Assembly: GCA_004322045.1 (NCBI GenBank)
Contig: SCRN01000014.1
Coordinates: 1 to 64,000 of the forward strand
Direction of reading: 5' to 3'
DNA length: 64,000 nucleotides
Source: Paraburkholderia sp.
Lineage (GTDB): Bacteria > Pseudomonadota > Gammaproteobacteria > Burkholderiales > Burkholderiaceae
This document shows, piece after piece, positions 1 to 8,121 of the stretch (position 1 is the first letter of the stretch; each line of letters begins with the position of its first letter). Under the pieces are notes generated by a model that was not told the origin of the DNA, did no database searches, and saw nothing but the letters and a program-made list of their open reading frames with translations. The translations under genes were made by a program, and so were the position numbers.

Positions 1-1
1 C

Positions 2-241
2 GGTCATGATTCGGTTCTCGCTTTCTTACTTCTTGTTCTTGAAGAAGTTGACAACCAGCGGTTCGAAGCGCTCACCGCGGATGCCCGCCAACTTGCCTTG
101 CGGATCGGATTGCCCTTCGATGAGATCGATATCGACGCGCTGCGGCAGCAGCAGATCCTCGAGTTGCTCGGCATGCTCGCGCCGCTCGCCGAACTTCAAG
201 CGGATGGCGCGCTTCCTTTGAGACGGCAGTGGGCCGAATGA
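2..241 (+). CDS. C-terminal fragment of an unrecognised protein, cut by the left edge
   Basis: The frame is open from the window edge to TGA at 239-241 and gives 79 residues with no start inside. The visible part is acidic and leucine-rich, with the segments DEIDIDALRQQQ and ELLGMLAPLAEL, as in a helical C-terminal tail. An 80-residue frame on the opposite strand covers the same bases, but its basic, arginine-rich composition looks like a shadow. I do not recognise a family. The sequence left of the window would decide it. Confidence 0.35.
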   Translation, partial: GHDSVLAFLLLVLEEVDNQRFEALTADARQLALRIGLPFDEIDIDALRQQQILELLGMLAPLAELQADGALPLRRQWAE

Positions 242-430
242 CGCGCGCGGGAGGCAGGGGTAGTTCACGACGTGCTCACTCGCTCAAAGTACAAGCGGGT
301 GATTGAACACGTACTCACCGCGAACGGGCGGAAAGCGAAAGATTTTCAGACGAACTCACGCGTCAACGACCCACTCAGCATGAGTGAGCAGCCTGACAGG
401 TGGACATCGATGCTTCTTTCCAAGAGAAAA

Positions 431-517
431 TTAGTACTCCTGATAAACCTCACCTTTCAGCATCACGCACCTAATCACCGCATGCATCTTAGTTAGTACT
501 CCTGAATAATCTCACCT
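431..517. repeat. Pair of 25-bp imperfect direct repeats
   Basis: Copies at 431-455 and 493-517 both begin TTAGTACTCCTGA and end CTCACCT or CCTCACCT, 62 bp apart. Each contains the self-complementary AGTACT. They match at about 21 of 25 positions. They could be operator copies or remains of a mobile element end. No function is shown by the sequence alone. Confidence 0.6.
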
Positions 518-521
518 AAAC

Positions 522-548
522 AAAAACGGCGCCCCATCGGGCGCCGCC
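522..548 (-). terminator. Rho-independent terminator of the RlpA-like gene
   Basis: A perfect 8-bp stem (527-534 with 539-546) has a 4-base loop. Read on the minus strand it is followed by a run of five T (522-526). It lies about 50 bases after the stop of the minus-strand RlpA-like gene. Confidence 0.85.
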
Positions 549-596
549 TTCCAAACAACAAGAGAGCGATGGAACAGCCGAACCGGCACCCTTCGC

Positions 597-1184
597 TCAG
601 TTCCCTCCGTCCTTCGACACATTGCTCGCCAACACTTCGGCCCGCTCAGCACGCGCTTCTTCCTGCGACAAACCTTCGATCTTCACGCGCCCCGTGCCCA
701 CATGCTGCAAGCCCAACATCTTCGCCGCCGCGTAGGACAAATCGATGATGCGCCCACGAACGTACGGCCCGCGATCGTTGATCTTCACGACGACGGACTT
801 ATGATTCGACGTATTCGTCACCCGCACATACGCAGCGAGCGGCAGTGTCTTGTGCGCAGCCGTCATCGCGTTCATGTCGTAGCGCTCGCCGCTGGCCGTC
901 TTCCGGCCCACGAAGTGCCCGCCATACCACGACGCGCGACCCACCTGCTTGAAATCGGATACGTCGGGTGCGTTCTCGTCGATAGGCTGCGCATCCGCAA
1001 GCGACTTGTCGTGCGCAGCCGGCACCGCCGATGCGCCCCCAAATGCAACGGGGGCGTTGGCCGCCTGAGCCACGGCAGGAACAGCGCTTGCGCGACTGGT
1101 TTGCGTCGTGGGCTGCACCGCGCAGCCCGTAAAGGCGCTGGCGACAAAAAGCATCCCCAGCGATCGACGAAATCGATGTTTCAT
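597..1184 (-). CDS. rlpA: RlpA-family septal ring lytic transglycosylase-like lipoprotein
   Basis: The predicted protein has 195 residues. It starts with a lipoprotein signal ending in the lipobox F-T-G-C (Cys21), so it should be anchored to the outer membrane. The second half is a double-psi beta-barrel: ASWYG, the TAAHKTLP segment and NDRGPY with the Asp and His positions of RlpA. RlpA proteins cleave peptidoglycan strands that lack stem peptides, mainly at the division septum. No SPOR domain is present, so this is a short member. The ATG at 1184 is preferred over a GTG at 1232 because it puts the signal peptide at the N terminus. A strong terminator follows the gene. Confidence 0.85.
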   Translation of the reverse strand: MKHRFRRSLGMLFVASAFTGCAVQPTTQTSRASAVPAVAQAANAPVAFGGASAVPAAHDKSLADAQPIDENAPDVSDFKQVGRASWYGGHFVGRKTASGERYDMNAMTAAHKTLPLAAYVRVTNTSNHKSVVVKINDRGPYVRGRIIDLSYAAAKMLGLQHVGTGRVKIEGLSQEEARAERAEVLASNVSKDGGN

Positions 1185-1823
1185 ATGACGTTTTAGCCAA
1201 TCTGTCGAGCCGACGCGCGCGCAATGTTTCACATCGCGGAACGGCTCGGGCGATCAAGCACGACACAGCGCCCACGCTTCGAACGTGTGCAGCAGCATGG
1301 CACTTGGCTGCGGTCGCTTTCGACCGCATACAGCCCGGTTGGTGTTCACGTCTGGTACAGCTGTCCCCGTCAGCTTGACCAGACCCCACACGCCGCCATC
1401 GAACATGGCTACCACGTTCTTGCGCGCCCGAAAGCACGAGGAACGGCGGCGTAGGCCTACCCAGCGGAACGGCCGATGGCCGCATCAGGCGCGCGGCGCC
1501 TGGCTGAGTAAGACGTGTGCGTCGAACTACATCGACACAGAAACGAAGCCGCTAAACCGCGACTTCGGACTTCAATTGACAGCGACCGGCATGAGCTAGT
1601 TCAACAAGAGCCGGTATCGCTCGTAGAGCAGCGCAGGACTCTCCCTGCGCGAAGTGCTGACGCATTATAGCAGGAAATCGAGGCAATCCTGGGCGCTGGG
1701 CATCGCCGGTCATTGATTCTCCCTATGGGCGCAATAATGCACATTGGGAATCGGCCAAGCGGCTAGGCGCACGCCCCCAAGCCGGCTGGTACCATCATTG
1801 TTTTGCTGCCTGCGCTAATTCAG
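1185..1823. other. Long intergenic region with a possible minus-strand promoter and hairpin
   Basis: No convincing gene is visible. Reading frames here are arginine-rich shadows. On the minus strand a TATAAT hexamer (1664-1669) is followed by a hairpin with a perfect 7-bp stem (1631-1637 with 1644-1650). A transcript from there would run about 470 bases into the RlpA-like gene, giving a long leader or a small RNA. No good -35 element is seen. Confidence 0.4.
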
Positions 1824-2468
1824 ATGAAGGTCTTCGTCATCCCTGTCACACCTTTCCAACAGAACTGCTCGCTCCTTGTCTGCGAAGCCACGCAGCGGGC
1901 CGCCATCGTCGACCCGGGGGGCGATCTCGAGCTGATCGAGCGCGCCGTCACCGAGAACGGCGTCACCGTCGAGAAGATTCTCCTCACGCACGGTCACGTC
2001 GATCACTGCGCCGGCGCCAAGGCCCTGGCCAGTCACTACGGCGTGCCCATCGAAGGCCCGCATCCCGACGAGCGGTTTTGGATCGAGCAGTTGCCCCAGC
2101 AAAGCGCGCGTTTTGGCTTTCCAGCGGCGCAGGCCTTCGAGCCCGATCGCTGGCTAGCCGATGGCGACACCGTGAAGTTCGGCGAAGAAACGCTCGACGT
2201 CTATCACTGTCCGGGGCATACCCCCGGGCACGTCGTGTTCGTGAGCGAAAAACATCGCGTGGCGCTCGTCGGCGATGTGCTCTTCGCCGGTTCTATCGGT
2301 CGAACGGATTTTCCGCGCGGCAACCATGCAGATCTCATTCATTCGATCCGGACCAAGCTCTGGCCGCTCGGCGACGACATCACGTTCGTTCCCGGCCACG
2401 GCCCTACGTCCACGTTCGGCGCCGAGCGGCGAACGAATCCCTATGTCGCGGACGGAGTAAGCGCGTGA
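1824..2468 (+). CDS. MBL-fold metallo-hydrolase, glyoxalase II-like
   Basis: The protein has 214 residues. It carries the metallo-beta-lactamase zinc motif T-H-G-H-V-D-H near residue 60, the later His in [10 protein letters not shown], the Asp in GDVLF and a C-terminal PGHGPTST. This pattern fits the YcbL/GloB-like short hydrolases, which act on thioesters such as S-lactoylglutathione. The exact substrate is not shown. The ATG at 1824 gives the usual family N terminus ([15 protein letters not shown]). A TTG seven codons upstream is less likely. The stop overlaps the GTG start of the exonuclease gene, so the two are probably translated together. Confidence 0.88.
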   Translation: MKVFVIPVTPFQQNCSLLVCEATQRAAIVDPGGDLELIERAVTENGVTVEKILLTHGHVDHCAGAKALASHYGVPIEGPHPDERFWIEQLPQQSARFGFPAAQAFEPDRWLADGDTVKFGEETLDVYHCPGHTPGHVVFVSEKHRVALVGDVLFAGSIGRTDFPRGNHADLIHSIRTKLWPLGDDITFVPGHGPTSTFGAERRTNPYVADGVSA

Positions 2469-3118
2469 CCGAAGAAATCTATGTCAGCACCGACATCGAG
2501 GCCGATGGCCCGATTCCCGGCCCGCATTCGATGCTCAGCTTCGCATCGGCGGCGTATACGGCCGATAAGCAATTAGTCGGCACGTTCTCGGCCAACCTCG
2601 AAACGCTGCCCGGCGCGAAACCGCACCCGGTGCAGGAAGCGTGGTGGAAAACACAGCCCCAAGCGTGGGCCGCCTGCCGCTCCGACCTGCGCAGCCCCGA
2701 GCAAGCCTTGCTCGCCTACGTGGAATGGGTGGAAGCGTTGCCCGGCAAGCCCGTGTTCGTCGGTATGCCGGCCGGCTTCGATTTCACCTTCATGTTTTGG
2801 TACATGATGCGCTTTACCGGGCGTTGCCCGTTCTCGTGGTCGGCGCTCGATATCAAGACACTTGCGTTCGCGATGACAGGCCTGCCCTATCGCAAATGCA
2901 TCAAGCCGCGCATGCCGAAACATTGGTTCGACGATCATCCGCACACGCACGTGGCGCTCGACGACGCCATCGAACAAGGCGCGCTGTTCTGCAACATGCT
3001 CAAGGACTTGCGCGGTTGGCAGATGGCGTCGGCCGCCGCCGCGGAGGCGCAAGCGCGCAGCGCGGAGGCCGATAAGACGGGCATAGAACAAAACGACGCG
3101 GAGAGCCCGCCGAATTAG
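2465..3118 (+). CDS. DEDDh-family 3'-5' exonuclease-like protein
   Basis: The protein has 217 residues from a GTG start that overlaps the stop of the upstream hydrolase (GTGA). It shows the exonuclease motifs in order: D-I-E (residues 10-12), a central F-D-F-T and a C-terminal H-x-A-L-D-D. That is the DEDDh layout of RNase T and DNA polymerase III epsilon-like enzymes. It is a stand-alone domain, and whether it acts on RNA or DNA cannot be told. The last 40 residues are Ala- and Glu-rich and look like a flexible tail. Confidence 0.75.
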   Translation: MTEEIYVSTDIEADGPIPGPHSMLSFASAAYTADKQLVGTFSANLETLPGAKPHPVQEAWWKTQPQAWAACRSDLRSPEQALLAYVEWVEALPGKPVFVGMPAGFDFTFMFWYMMRFTGRCPFSWSALDIKTLAFAMTGLPYRKCIKPRMPKHWFDDHPHTHVALDDAIEQGALFCNMLKDLRGWQMASAAAAEAQARSAEADKTGIEQNDAESPPN

Positions 3119-3209
3119 GGAAAATCCCTCGCACTAACGCCGTTCGATTGCCTTTTATTTCGTCCGCCACTAATATCAAGCGAAATGGCTGTCGGAAAGG
3201 GAGGCGCGG

Positions 3210-3668
3210 ATGACACTCGATACGTTTTCGCAGAAAATCCTGCGCCTATTGCAGCTCGACGCCCGGCGTTCCGTGCAGGAAATATCGGAGCAAGTCGGGT
3301 TGTCGAGCACGCCGTGCTGGCGGCGCATCAAGGACATGGAGCAATCGGGCGTGATCCAGCGCTATACGGCGCTGCTCGATCGCGAAAAACTCGGGCTGCA
3401 TGTTTGCGCCCTGGCGCATATCCATCTCACGCGCCATACCGAGGGCGGTGTCGAGCAATTCGAGCGTGAAATCTCCACCTGCCCGGAAGTGACCGAATGC
3501 TATAGCACCACGGGTGAGGCCGATTACATCCTCAAGATCGTCGCGCCCGACATCAAAGCCTACGACGCGTTCTTGCATGAACGCATCTTCAAAATCCCTG
3601 CCGTTGCTCAAGTCCGCACGAGCGTGGTGCTACGCGAAATCAAATTCGATACGCAGTTGCCGCTTTGA
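3210..3668 (+). CDS. Lrp/AsnC-family transcriptional regulator
   Basis: The protein has 152 residues. The N-terminal winged helix-turn-helix contains ISEQVGLSSTPCWRRIKDME, a typical Lrp recognition helix. A C-terminal RAM (ligand-binding, oligomerising) domain follows, with the segment TGEADYILKIVAPD. These proteins form dimers to octamers, bind an amino acid and control nearby or global amino-acid genes. A ribosome site (GGGAGG) lies eight bases before the ATG. The next gene is convergent, so no target is obvious. Confidence 0.92.
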   Translation: MTLDTFSQKILRLLQLDARRSVQEISEQVGLSSTPCWRRIKDMEQSGVIQRYTALLDREKLGLHVCALAHIHLTRHTEGGVEQFEREISTCPEVTECYSTTGEADYILKIVAPDIKAYDAFLHERIFKIPAVAQVRTSVVLREIKFDTQLPL

Positions 3669-3704
3669 GCCTGCGGTACCGGCTAGTCGCCCCTCATTGC
3701 GCGC

Positions 3705-4892
3705 CTAGGCGTGCCCGGAAGCCCGCGCGGTAGCCGGTGCGAGCTGCCGCTGCACCGTCACGTTGCGCGCTCCCAGCCGTGATTTGATGTGCGCGAGATC
3801 GATGCGTCCGATCAGCTCGGCATCGTGCTCGCGGTCGGCCATGGCGTCGGCCGGCAAGGTGATGTCGACGTCGAGCCCAGTGCTCAGATAATGCACATTT
3901 AGGCTCGCGGCACGCAGCCCGTGTTTTGCGAGTTCGGCATCGACGAGCGCCGCAACGGCCACCCGCGTCGGCAGGCGCGCGGGGGGACGCGCAAGTGCGT
4001 CGTTCTCCGGGTCGACGTGGATCAACGCATCGAGCACGCGCTTGTCGGTCATGACGCGCGTGCGCGCCGATTCGGCGATGTAGTGGCCCTCGGACACGGA
4101 GATCAGCGGGTCGACCAAGATATGCGCGTCGACGAGCGCGAGATCGCCCATCTTGCGCGTGCGCAGCTCGTGCACGTCGCGCACGCCGGCGGTGGTCATC
4201 AGCAACTTGCGGATATCGTCCGTCGCGGTCTCGTCGAGCGCTCGGTCGGATAGATCCTGCAGGGCATCCCACCCGAATACCCAGCCCATGCGCGCGACCA
4301 GGAAACCGACGATCGCAGCCGCGATCGGATCGAGCAGCCGCACGCCGAACAGGCTGCCGACGATGCCGAGCGCCACGACAAGGGAAGAGGCCGCATCGGA
4401 GCGCGCGTGCCAGGCGTTCGCGATCAACATGGCCGAGCGCACGCGCTCGGCTTGACGCAGCATGTACCGAAAGAGACCCTCCTTCGATACGAGGACGAGG
4501 ACGGCCACGACCAGCGCACTGACATGCACAGCCGGGATGTTGTCCATGCTCGCCAAACGCGTGCCGGCGCGCCAGAGCATGCCGACACCCACGGTGACGA
4601 GCAGCGCCCCAAGAAAGAGCGAGGCCACGGTCTCGTAGCGGCGATGTCCGTAGTTGTGATCGGCATCGGGCTTCTCGGCGCTGGCTCGGTTCGCGATGAG
4701 GACGATGAAATCGGAAATCAGATCGGCGAGCGAATGGACACCGTCGGCGATCAACGCCTGAGAATGGGCGAAAACGCCGATCGCGACCTGCAAGGTCATC
4801 AGCACAAGGTTCAGCGCCACGCTGACAAACGTGCTTTTGCGCGCGACAGCGTGCTTCTCAACAGATTCGAATTCGGCAGTATGGGGATGCAT
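3705..4892 (-). CDS. Cation diffusion facilitator (CDF) metal exporter
   Basis: The protein has 395 residues. Transmembrane helices fill roughly residues 20-220, and a cytoplasmic domain follows. The metal-site motifs H-S-L-A-D-L-I-S-D in the second helix and H-A-R-S-D-A in the fifth are the HxxxD pair of CDF transporters, which expel Zn, Fe, Mn or Co in exchange for protons. The cytoplasmic part is longer than in E. coli FieF and looks like two ferredoxin-like modules. Metal choice cannot be read from the sequence with confidence. Confidence 0.9.
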   Translation of the reverse strand: MHPHTAEFESVEKHAVARKSTFVSVALNLVLMTLQVAIGVFAHSQALIADGVHSLADLISDFIVLIANRASAEKPDADHNYGHRRYETVASLFLGALLVTVGVGMLWRAGTRLASMDNIPAVHVSALVVAVLVLVSKEGLFRYMLRQAERVRSAMLIANAWHARSDAASSLVVALGIVGSLFGVRLLDPIAAAIVGFLVARMGWVFGWDALQDLSDRALDETATDDIRKLLMTTAGVRDVHELRTRKMGDLALVDAHILVDPLISVSEGHYIAESARTRVMTDKRVLDALIHVDPENDALARPPARLPTRVAVAALVDAELAKHGLRAASLNVHYLSTGLDVDITLPADAMADREHDAELIGRIDLAHIKSRLGARNVTVQRQLAPATARASGHA

Positions 4893-5211
4893 CGGAAGAG
4901 GATGGCAAAAACGCGTGGCTTACCGCGATTCTACCAAGCGCCGGCCGCCCACGCCGTGAGAGGTGACGCCTTTTTTCTTTGAAATCAGGATGTTATGAGA
5001 ACGCGACCCATTCTTATTCCAACTCGCATGCGCAGCGGACGGCCGCCGCAAAGCGGATAGGTACGTATTCTCGAAAATCGATCCGTTAGACGAATAAAAC
5101 CGCGAACCCGAAGGGTTACGCGGTTCTTTTTGAGCTGCACCACCAATCGCGCCGGCGCATAGACGCCGACTTCAATCCGAACAGCCTATCCGAACAGTTT
5201 ATTTCCGATAG
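4893..5211. other. Intergenic region with a bidirectional terminator
   Basis: No gene is seen. The only clear element is the terminator hairpin at 5094-5131, between the H-NS-like gene and the CDF gene, both on the minus strand. Confidence 0.6.
5094..5131 (-). terminator. Terminator of the H-NS-like gene, possibly bidirectional
   Basis: The arms AACCGCG (5098-5104) and CGCGGTT (5119-5125) pair perfectly. A second inner pairing AACCC/GGGTT sits around a GAA loop. The minus strand continues into TTTTATT and the plus strand into CTTTTT, so it could work both ways. Confidence 0.8.
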
Positions 5212-5508
5212 TTACTTAATCAGAAACTGCTCGCGATCCTGGCCGGCAATCCACCGGGGCGGCTTGCCGCGGCCCGACCACGTGCTGCCGCTGGCGGGAT
5301 CGCGATACTTGGGCGCCACACCGGCGCGGGCACGACCAGCCTTGCCGAACTTGCCACGGCCACCGCCGAGTTCGGCGAGCGTAATGCCATAGTCACCCAT
5401 TTTTTGTTTGATCTCGTTCAGCACTTCGGCGTATTCCTTCGCCTTGGCCTCTTCGATCTGCTTCTCCAGCTTCTCTCGTTGAGCGAGAAGTTCCTTGTAA
5501 GAAGACAT
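5212..5508 (-). CDS. H-NS family nucleoid-associated protein
   Basis: The protein has 98 residues. The N-terminal half is a coiled coil (LAQREKLEKQIEEAKAKE) used for dimer formation. The C-terminal half has the AT-hook-like H-NS DNA-binding loop: YRDPASGSTWSGRGKPPRW. This is the short BprA/MvaT-like layout common in Burkholderia, where several paralogues silence AT-rich genes. The start at 5508 has a good ribosome site (AAGGGAA), and longer in-frame starts upstream lack one. The upstream DNA is AT-rich for this genome, as is common for self-regulated H-NS genes. Confidence 0.9.
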   Translation of the reverse strand: MSSYKELLAQREKLEKQIEEAKAKEYAEVLNEIKQKMGDYGITLAELGGGRGKFGKAGRARAGVAPKYRDPASGSTWSGRGKPPRWIAGQDREQFLIK

Positions 5509-5909
5509 ACGTTCCCTTGTGGTTTCGATAAATGGCGCCGATCTCCTGCCGGGTATTGCCATCTGAATGCATGGTGCCTCGGATATTTCGGGAGCGAGAT
5601 TAGCACAAAAGACGAGCAAACGAAAAGCCCGAAAAGACCATCATTCAAAAAAAGGTTCTCATTGATTTGTTTCGCTCATTGGCCATCGCTCAGCCACATC
5701 TCGATTTTCCCAATGTGCGTGTCATCTCATATTTTAGTCGGGGACAACCATTGCGGATGCCATCTTTCAATTGGTGAAACGGCTATCGCATAAATCGCGA
5801 GAAGTTTTCATGAAATGAAAGGATGCTGCACCAGGCCGGGCGCAGGCGCGCATGAGGCCGGCCGGCACAGCGGATGTCGTCGTTTTCCCTATCAGGAAAA
5901 ACCGGGCAG
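5509..5909. other. AT-rich upstream region of the H-NS-like gene
   Basis: The 400 bases between the H-NS-like gene and the HugZ-like gene have no credible reading frame. They are clearly richer in A and T than their surroundings, including an A7 run near 5647-5653. They probably hold the promoter of the H-NS-like gene. I could not fix its hexamers. Confidence 0.5.
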
Positions 5910-6572
5910 CTATTTGGCGTGATCGGCCACGCACTTTGCTAGCGCTTGCTCCAGTTCAGCCATATCGGTTTTCGCACCATCGAACGCGTAGCGCAGACGT
6001 TCACCATCCACCTTTAAATCGGCGCCGTATCGGTCCACGCCTGCCACTCGGACCAACCTTGCGCGACTAATGCGCCGCTCGACGTATTCGATCAGCGTGG
6101 TTTCGTCTTCGTCGTCCAACGGCGCTAACGGGTCCAGTTCTTCCGCATTGAGCCAACCCATCGCGCCGAATCCGCCGATGTATCGCATTCGCTCGATTTC
6201 GAGCACGCGAAACGAAAAGTCCCCTAGCGCGAGATAGCGTTCCGCATCGGGGTGATAGCGTAGGTACCGCCGCACGAGCGAGGGCTCGAGGCCGCACGCC
6301 TCGAATTGACCCAGCAACGTTAACCGCTCGCCGTTGAGCACGTCGTCGTCCGGCGCGTCGACGACGAGAAAGCCCGCCCGCAAGTCGGCCTCCAAGTTGC
6401 GCGCATGCTCGGCCAAGCGGCTCACCAGCACCATCGGACGGTGCTGCGCATCGGGTGCAAAAGGCAGCGCCGTCGGATACGGGTAGCCGAGCGGATCACG
6501 CGAATGCGTGGCCAAAGCGCCCGTGGACTTGCGGTGCAATAAATGTAGCGGCGCGTGCGCAGAAATATGCAT
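5910..6572 (-). CDS. HugZ-like pyridoxamine-oxidase-fold protein with DUF2470 tail
   Basis: The protein has 220 residues. The N-terminal part is a split-barrel (PNPOx-like) domain with SRLAEHARNL and RAGFLV segments. The last 75 residues (EYVERR to VADHAK) fit the DUF2470 domain. This architecture is that of HugZ/HutZ haem-binding and haem-degrading proteins and of related general-stress FMN proteins. Haem or flavin use is not proven here. The ATG at 6572 gives the usual family start (MHISAHAPLHLLHRKSTG), and a 42-residue upstream extension is probably not translated. It is divergent from the MFS gene. Confidence 0.78.
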   Translation of the reverse strand: MHISAHAPLHLLHRKSTGALATHSRDPLGYPYPTALPFAPDAQHRPMVLVSRLAEHARNLEADLRAGFLVVDAPDDDVLNGERLTLLGQFEACGLEPSLVRRYLRYHPDAERYLALGDFSFRVLEIERMRYIGGFGAMGWLNAEELDPLAPLDDEDETTLIEYVERRISRARLVRVAGVDRYGADLKVDGERLRYAFDGAKTDMAELEQALAKCVADHAK

Positions 6573-6744
6573 GATGCGGGTCCCATTTGGTCTCTGTGCG
6601 TGTGGCCTGGCAGCGAGGCGCCAGGGCGTCCGATAGAATCGGATCCTTGCAAGCATCTTAGCGTTCGCGGGCGTCGTCTGCTTCACCGGACCGCGCACGT
6701 TCTCGCCCTTTTTAGATCAACATTTAGACCAACGCTCTCCGTCC

Positions 6745-7935
6745 GTGTCGCAAACCATTTCGTCGCAATCGCGCCCTCTCTCCGCCGCTCACCGCCAGCG
6801 TGCGCGCTACGCGACGATGGCGCTGTTTTTTATCGCCGGCATGGCCTTCGCGTCGTGGGGCGTGCATGTCCCCACCGTGCGAGACAAGTTCCGCCTCGAT
6901 CCCGCGGCGCTTTCGCTCGCCTTGTTCGTTCTCACCGGGGGCTCGATCGCGGCCACCCTCACCAATGCGAAATGGATTGCACGCGTCGGTACTCGCCGGG
7001 CGTGTCTCGTCGGCGGCCTCGTCATGTCCGCCAGTATGGCGTTGATTCTGGTCGTACCCACGTATTCGATTCTCCTGCCCGTGCTCGCCGCGTTCGGCGC
7101 CGGCATGGCGACCATGGATGTGGCGATGAACGCAGAGGCCGGCGCCGTCGAGCAGGCACTGGGGCGGCCCATCATGTCCTCGCTGCATGGCATGTTCAGC
7201 ATCGGCGGCATGATCGGCGCCGGGGCCGGCGGCCTGGCCCTGGCGCACGGCATGGCAAGCGCGTTGCACATGCTGCTCGCCGCGCTGGTCAGCGTTGCCG
7301 TGCTCGCGATCGCCTGTCCGGCCGTGCTGCCGCATGTTCCCCCTGCCGAAAGCCATCACGGCAATGCGCGCTCGAGCCGCTGGCGCTCGCCCGTGCTTTG
7401 GGCACTCGGGGCCGTGGCGCTCATCGCGCTGATCGCAGAAGGCGCCATGTACGACTGGGCGGCCGTCTATATGCGCGACGTCGTCCGATCGACGCCAGCT
7501 TTTGCCAGCGCCGGGTATGCGGCGTTCACGGGCGCGATGGCTGCCGGGCGATTCGCAGGCGATGCCGTGCGCGCACGCGTGGGCGCCGTGCAGCTCGTGC
7601 TGGCGAGCGCCTCGCTCGCTTGTGCCGGCATGGTCGGCGCCCTCGTTTTGCCGTTTTCGGTCACCGCCCTGATCGGCTTCGCGATGATGGGCCTCGGGCT
7701 CGCGAACATGATGCCGGTGCTGTTCGCCGCCGCCATGCGCATCAAAGGCATTCATGCGGCGGAAGGGCTCGCGCACGTGGCGAGCATCGCCTATGTCGGC
7801 TTGTTGTTCGGGCCGGTCGTGATTGGCGGCGTCGCTCAGGCCACCAATCTCTCCATCGGGCTCTCGGTCGTGGCGCTGTGCGCCGCCCTCGTCGCCCTCA
7901 TCGGGCCACGCGTCCTCAAACGGCTTGGCGTTTGA
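6745..7935 (+). CDS. MFS transporter, YbjJ-like
   Basis: The protein has 396 residues and about 12 hydrophobic helices, with the first starting near residue 22 (YATMALFFIAGMAFASWG). The early segment SWGVHVPTVRDKF is typical of the YbjJ branch of the major facilitator superfamily. These are inner-membrane proton-coupled transporters of largely unknown substrate, proposed to export small molecules. The start is GTG at 6745, the only start that keeps the whole first helix. A bidirectional terminator follows at about 8012-8055. Confidence 0.85.
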   Translation: MSQTISSQSRPLSAAHRQRARYATMALFFIAGMAFASWGVHVPTVRDKFRLDPAALSLALFVLTGGSIAATLTNAKWIARVGTRRACLVGGLVMSASMALILVVPTYSILLPVLAAFGAGMATMDVAMNAEAGAVEQALGRPIMSSLHGMFSIGGMIGAGAGGLALAHGMASALHMLLAALVSVAVLAIACPAVLPHVPPAESHHGNARSSRWRSPVLWALGAVALIALIAEGAMYDWAAVYMRDVVRSTPAFASAGYAAFTGAMAAGRFAGDAVRARVGAVQLVLASASLACAGMVGALVLPFSVTALIGFAMMGLGLANMMPVLFAAAMRIKGIHAAEGLAHVASIAYVGLLFGPVVIGGVAQATNLSIGLSVVALCAALVALIGPRVLKRLGV

Positions 7936-8011
7936 GCGCCGCCAGGCTTTTGCAGCGAGGCGGCACGTCGTGGCCTGGCGATACGGGGTGCGCCCAACTC
8001 AAGAAAAACAC

Positions 8012-8055
8012 CAAAAAGAAAGGCGCGTCCGCCACCGCGTACGCGCCCTTCTTTT
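8012..8055. terminator. Bidirectional terminator between convergent genes
   Basis: The arms at 8019-8028 and 8041-8050 form a 10-bp stem with one wobble pair. T-rich runs lie on both sides: CTTTTCC on the plus strand and TTTCTTTTTGG on the minus strand. It separates the MFS gene (plus) from the binding-protein gene (minus). Confidence 0.85.
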
Positions 8056-8121
8056 CCTGCCGAGGAAAGCCGGCCGCCACGCGGCCCGCCATCCTCGAAG
8101 GGTCCGGCCGGAGCCGGTCGA

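Larger units (their letters stand above)
242..596. other. Intergenic region with a direct repeat and a terminator
   Basis: No credible gene is seen between the left-edge fragment and the RlpA-like gene. The stretch is less GC-rich than its surroundings. It holds two near-identical 25-base copies at 431-455 and 493-517, and the terminator of the RlpA-like gene near 522-548. Confidence 0.6.

Noticed and set aside
26-268. 80-codon minus-strand frame at the left edge
   Set aside because: The opposite frame, open to the edge, has a more natural amino-acid composition and a stop consistent with a C-terminal fragment.
799-1485. 228-codon minus-strand frame extending upstream of the RlpA-like gene
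   Set aside because: Its second half is the RlpA-like gene read in another frame, and the first half has no recognisable feature.
1600-1690. Glycine-riboswitch-like GGGAGAG segment on the minus strand
   Set aside because: The required CCGAAGG part of the aptamer is absent and no glycine gene follows.
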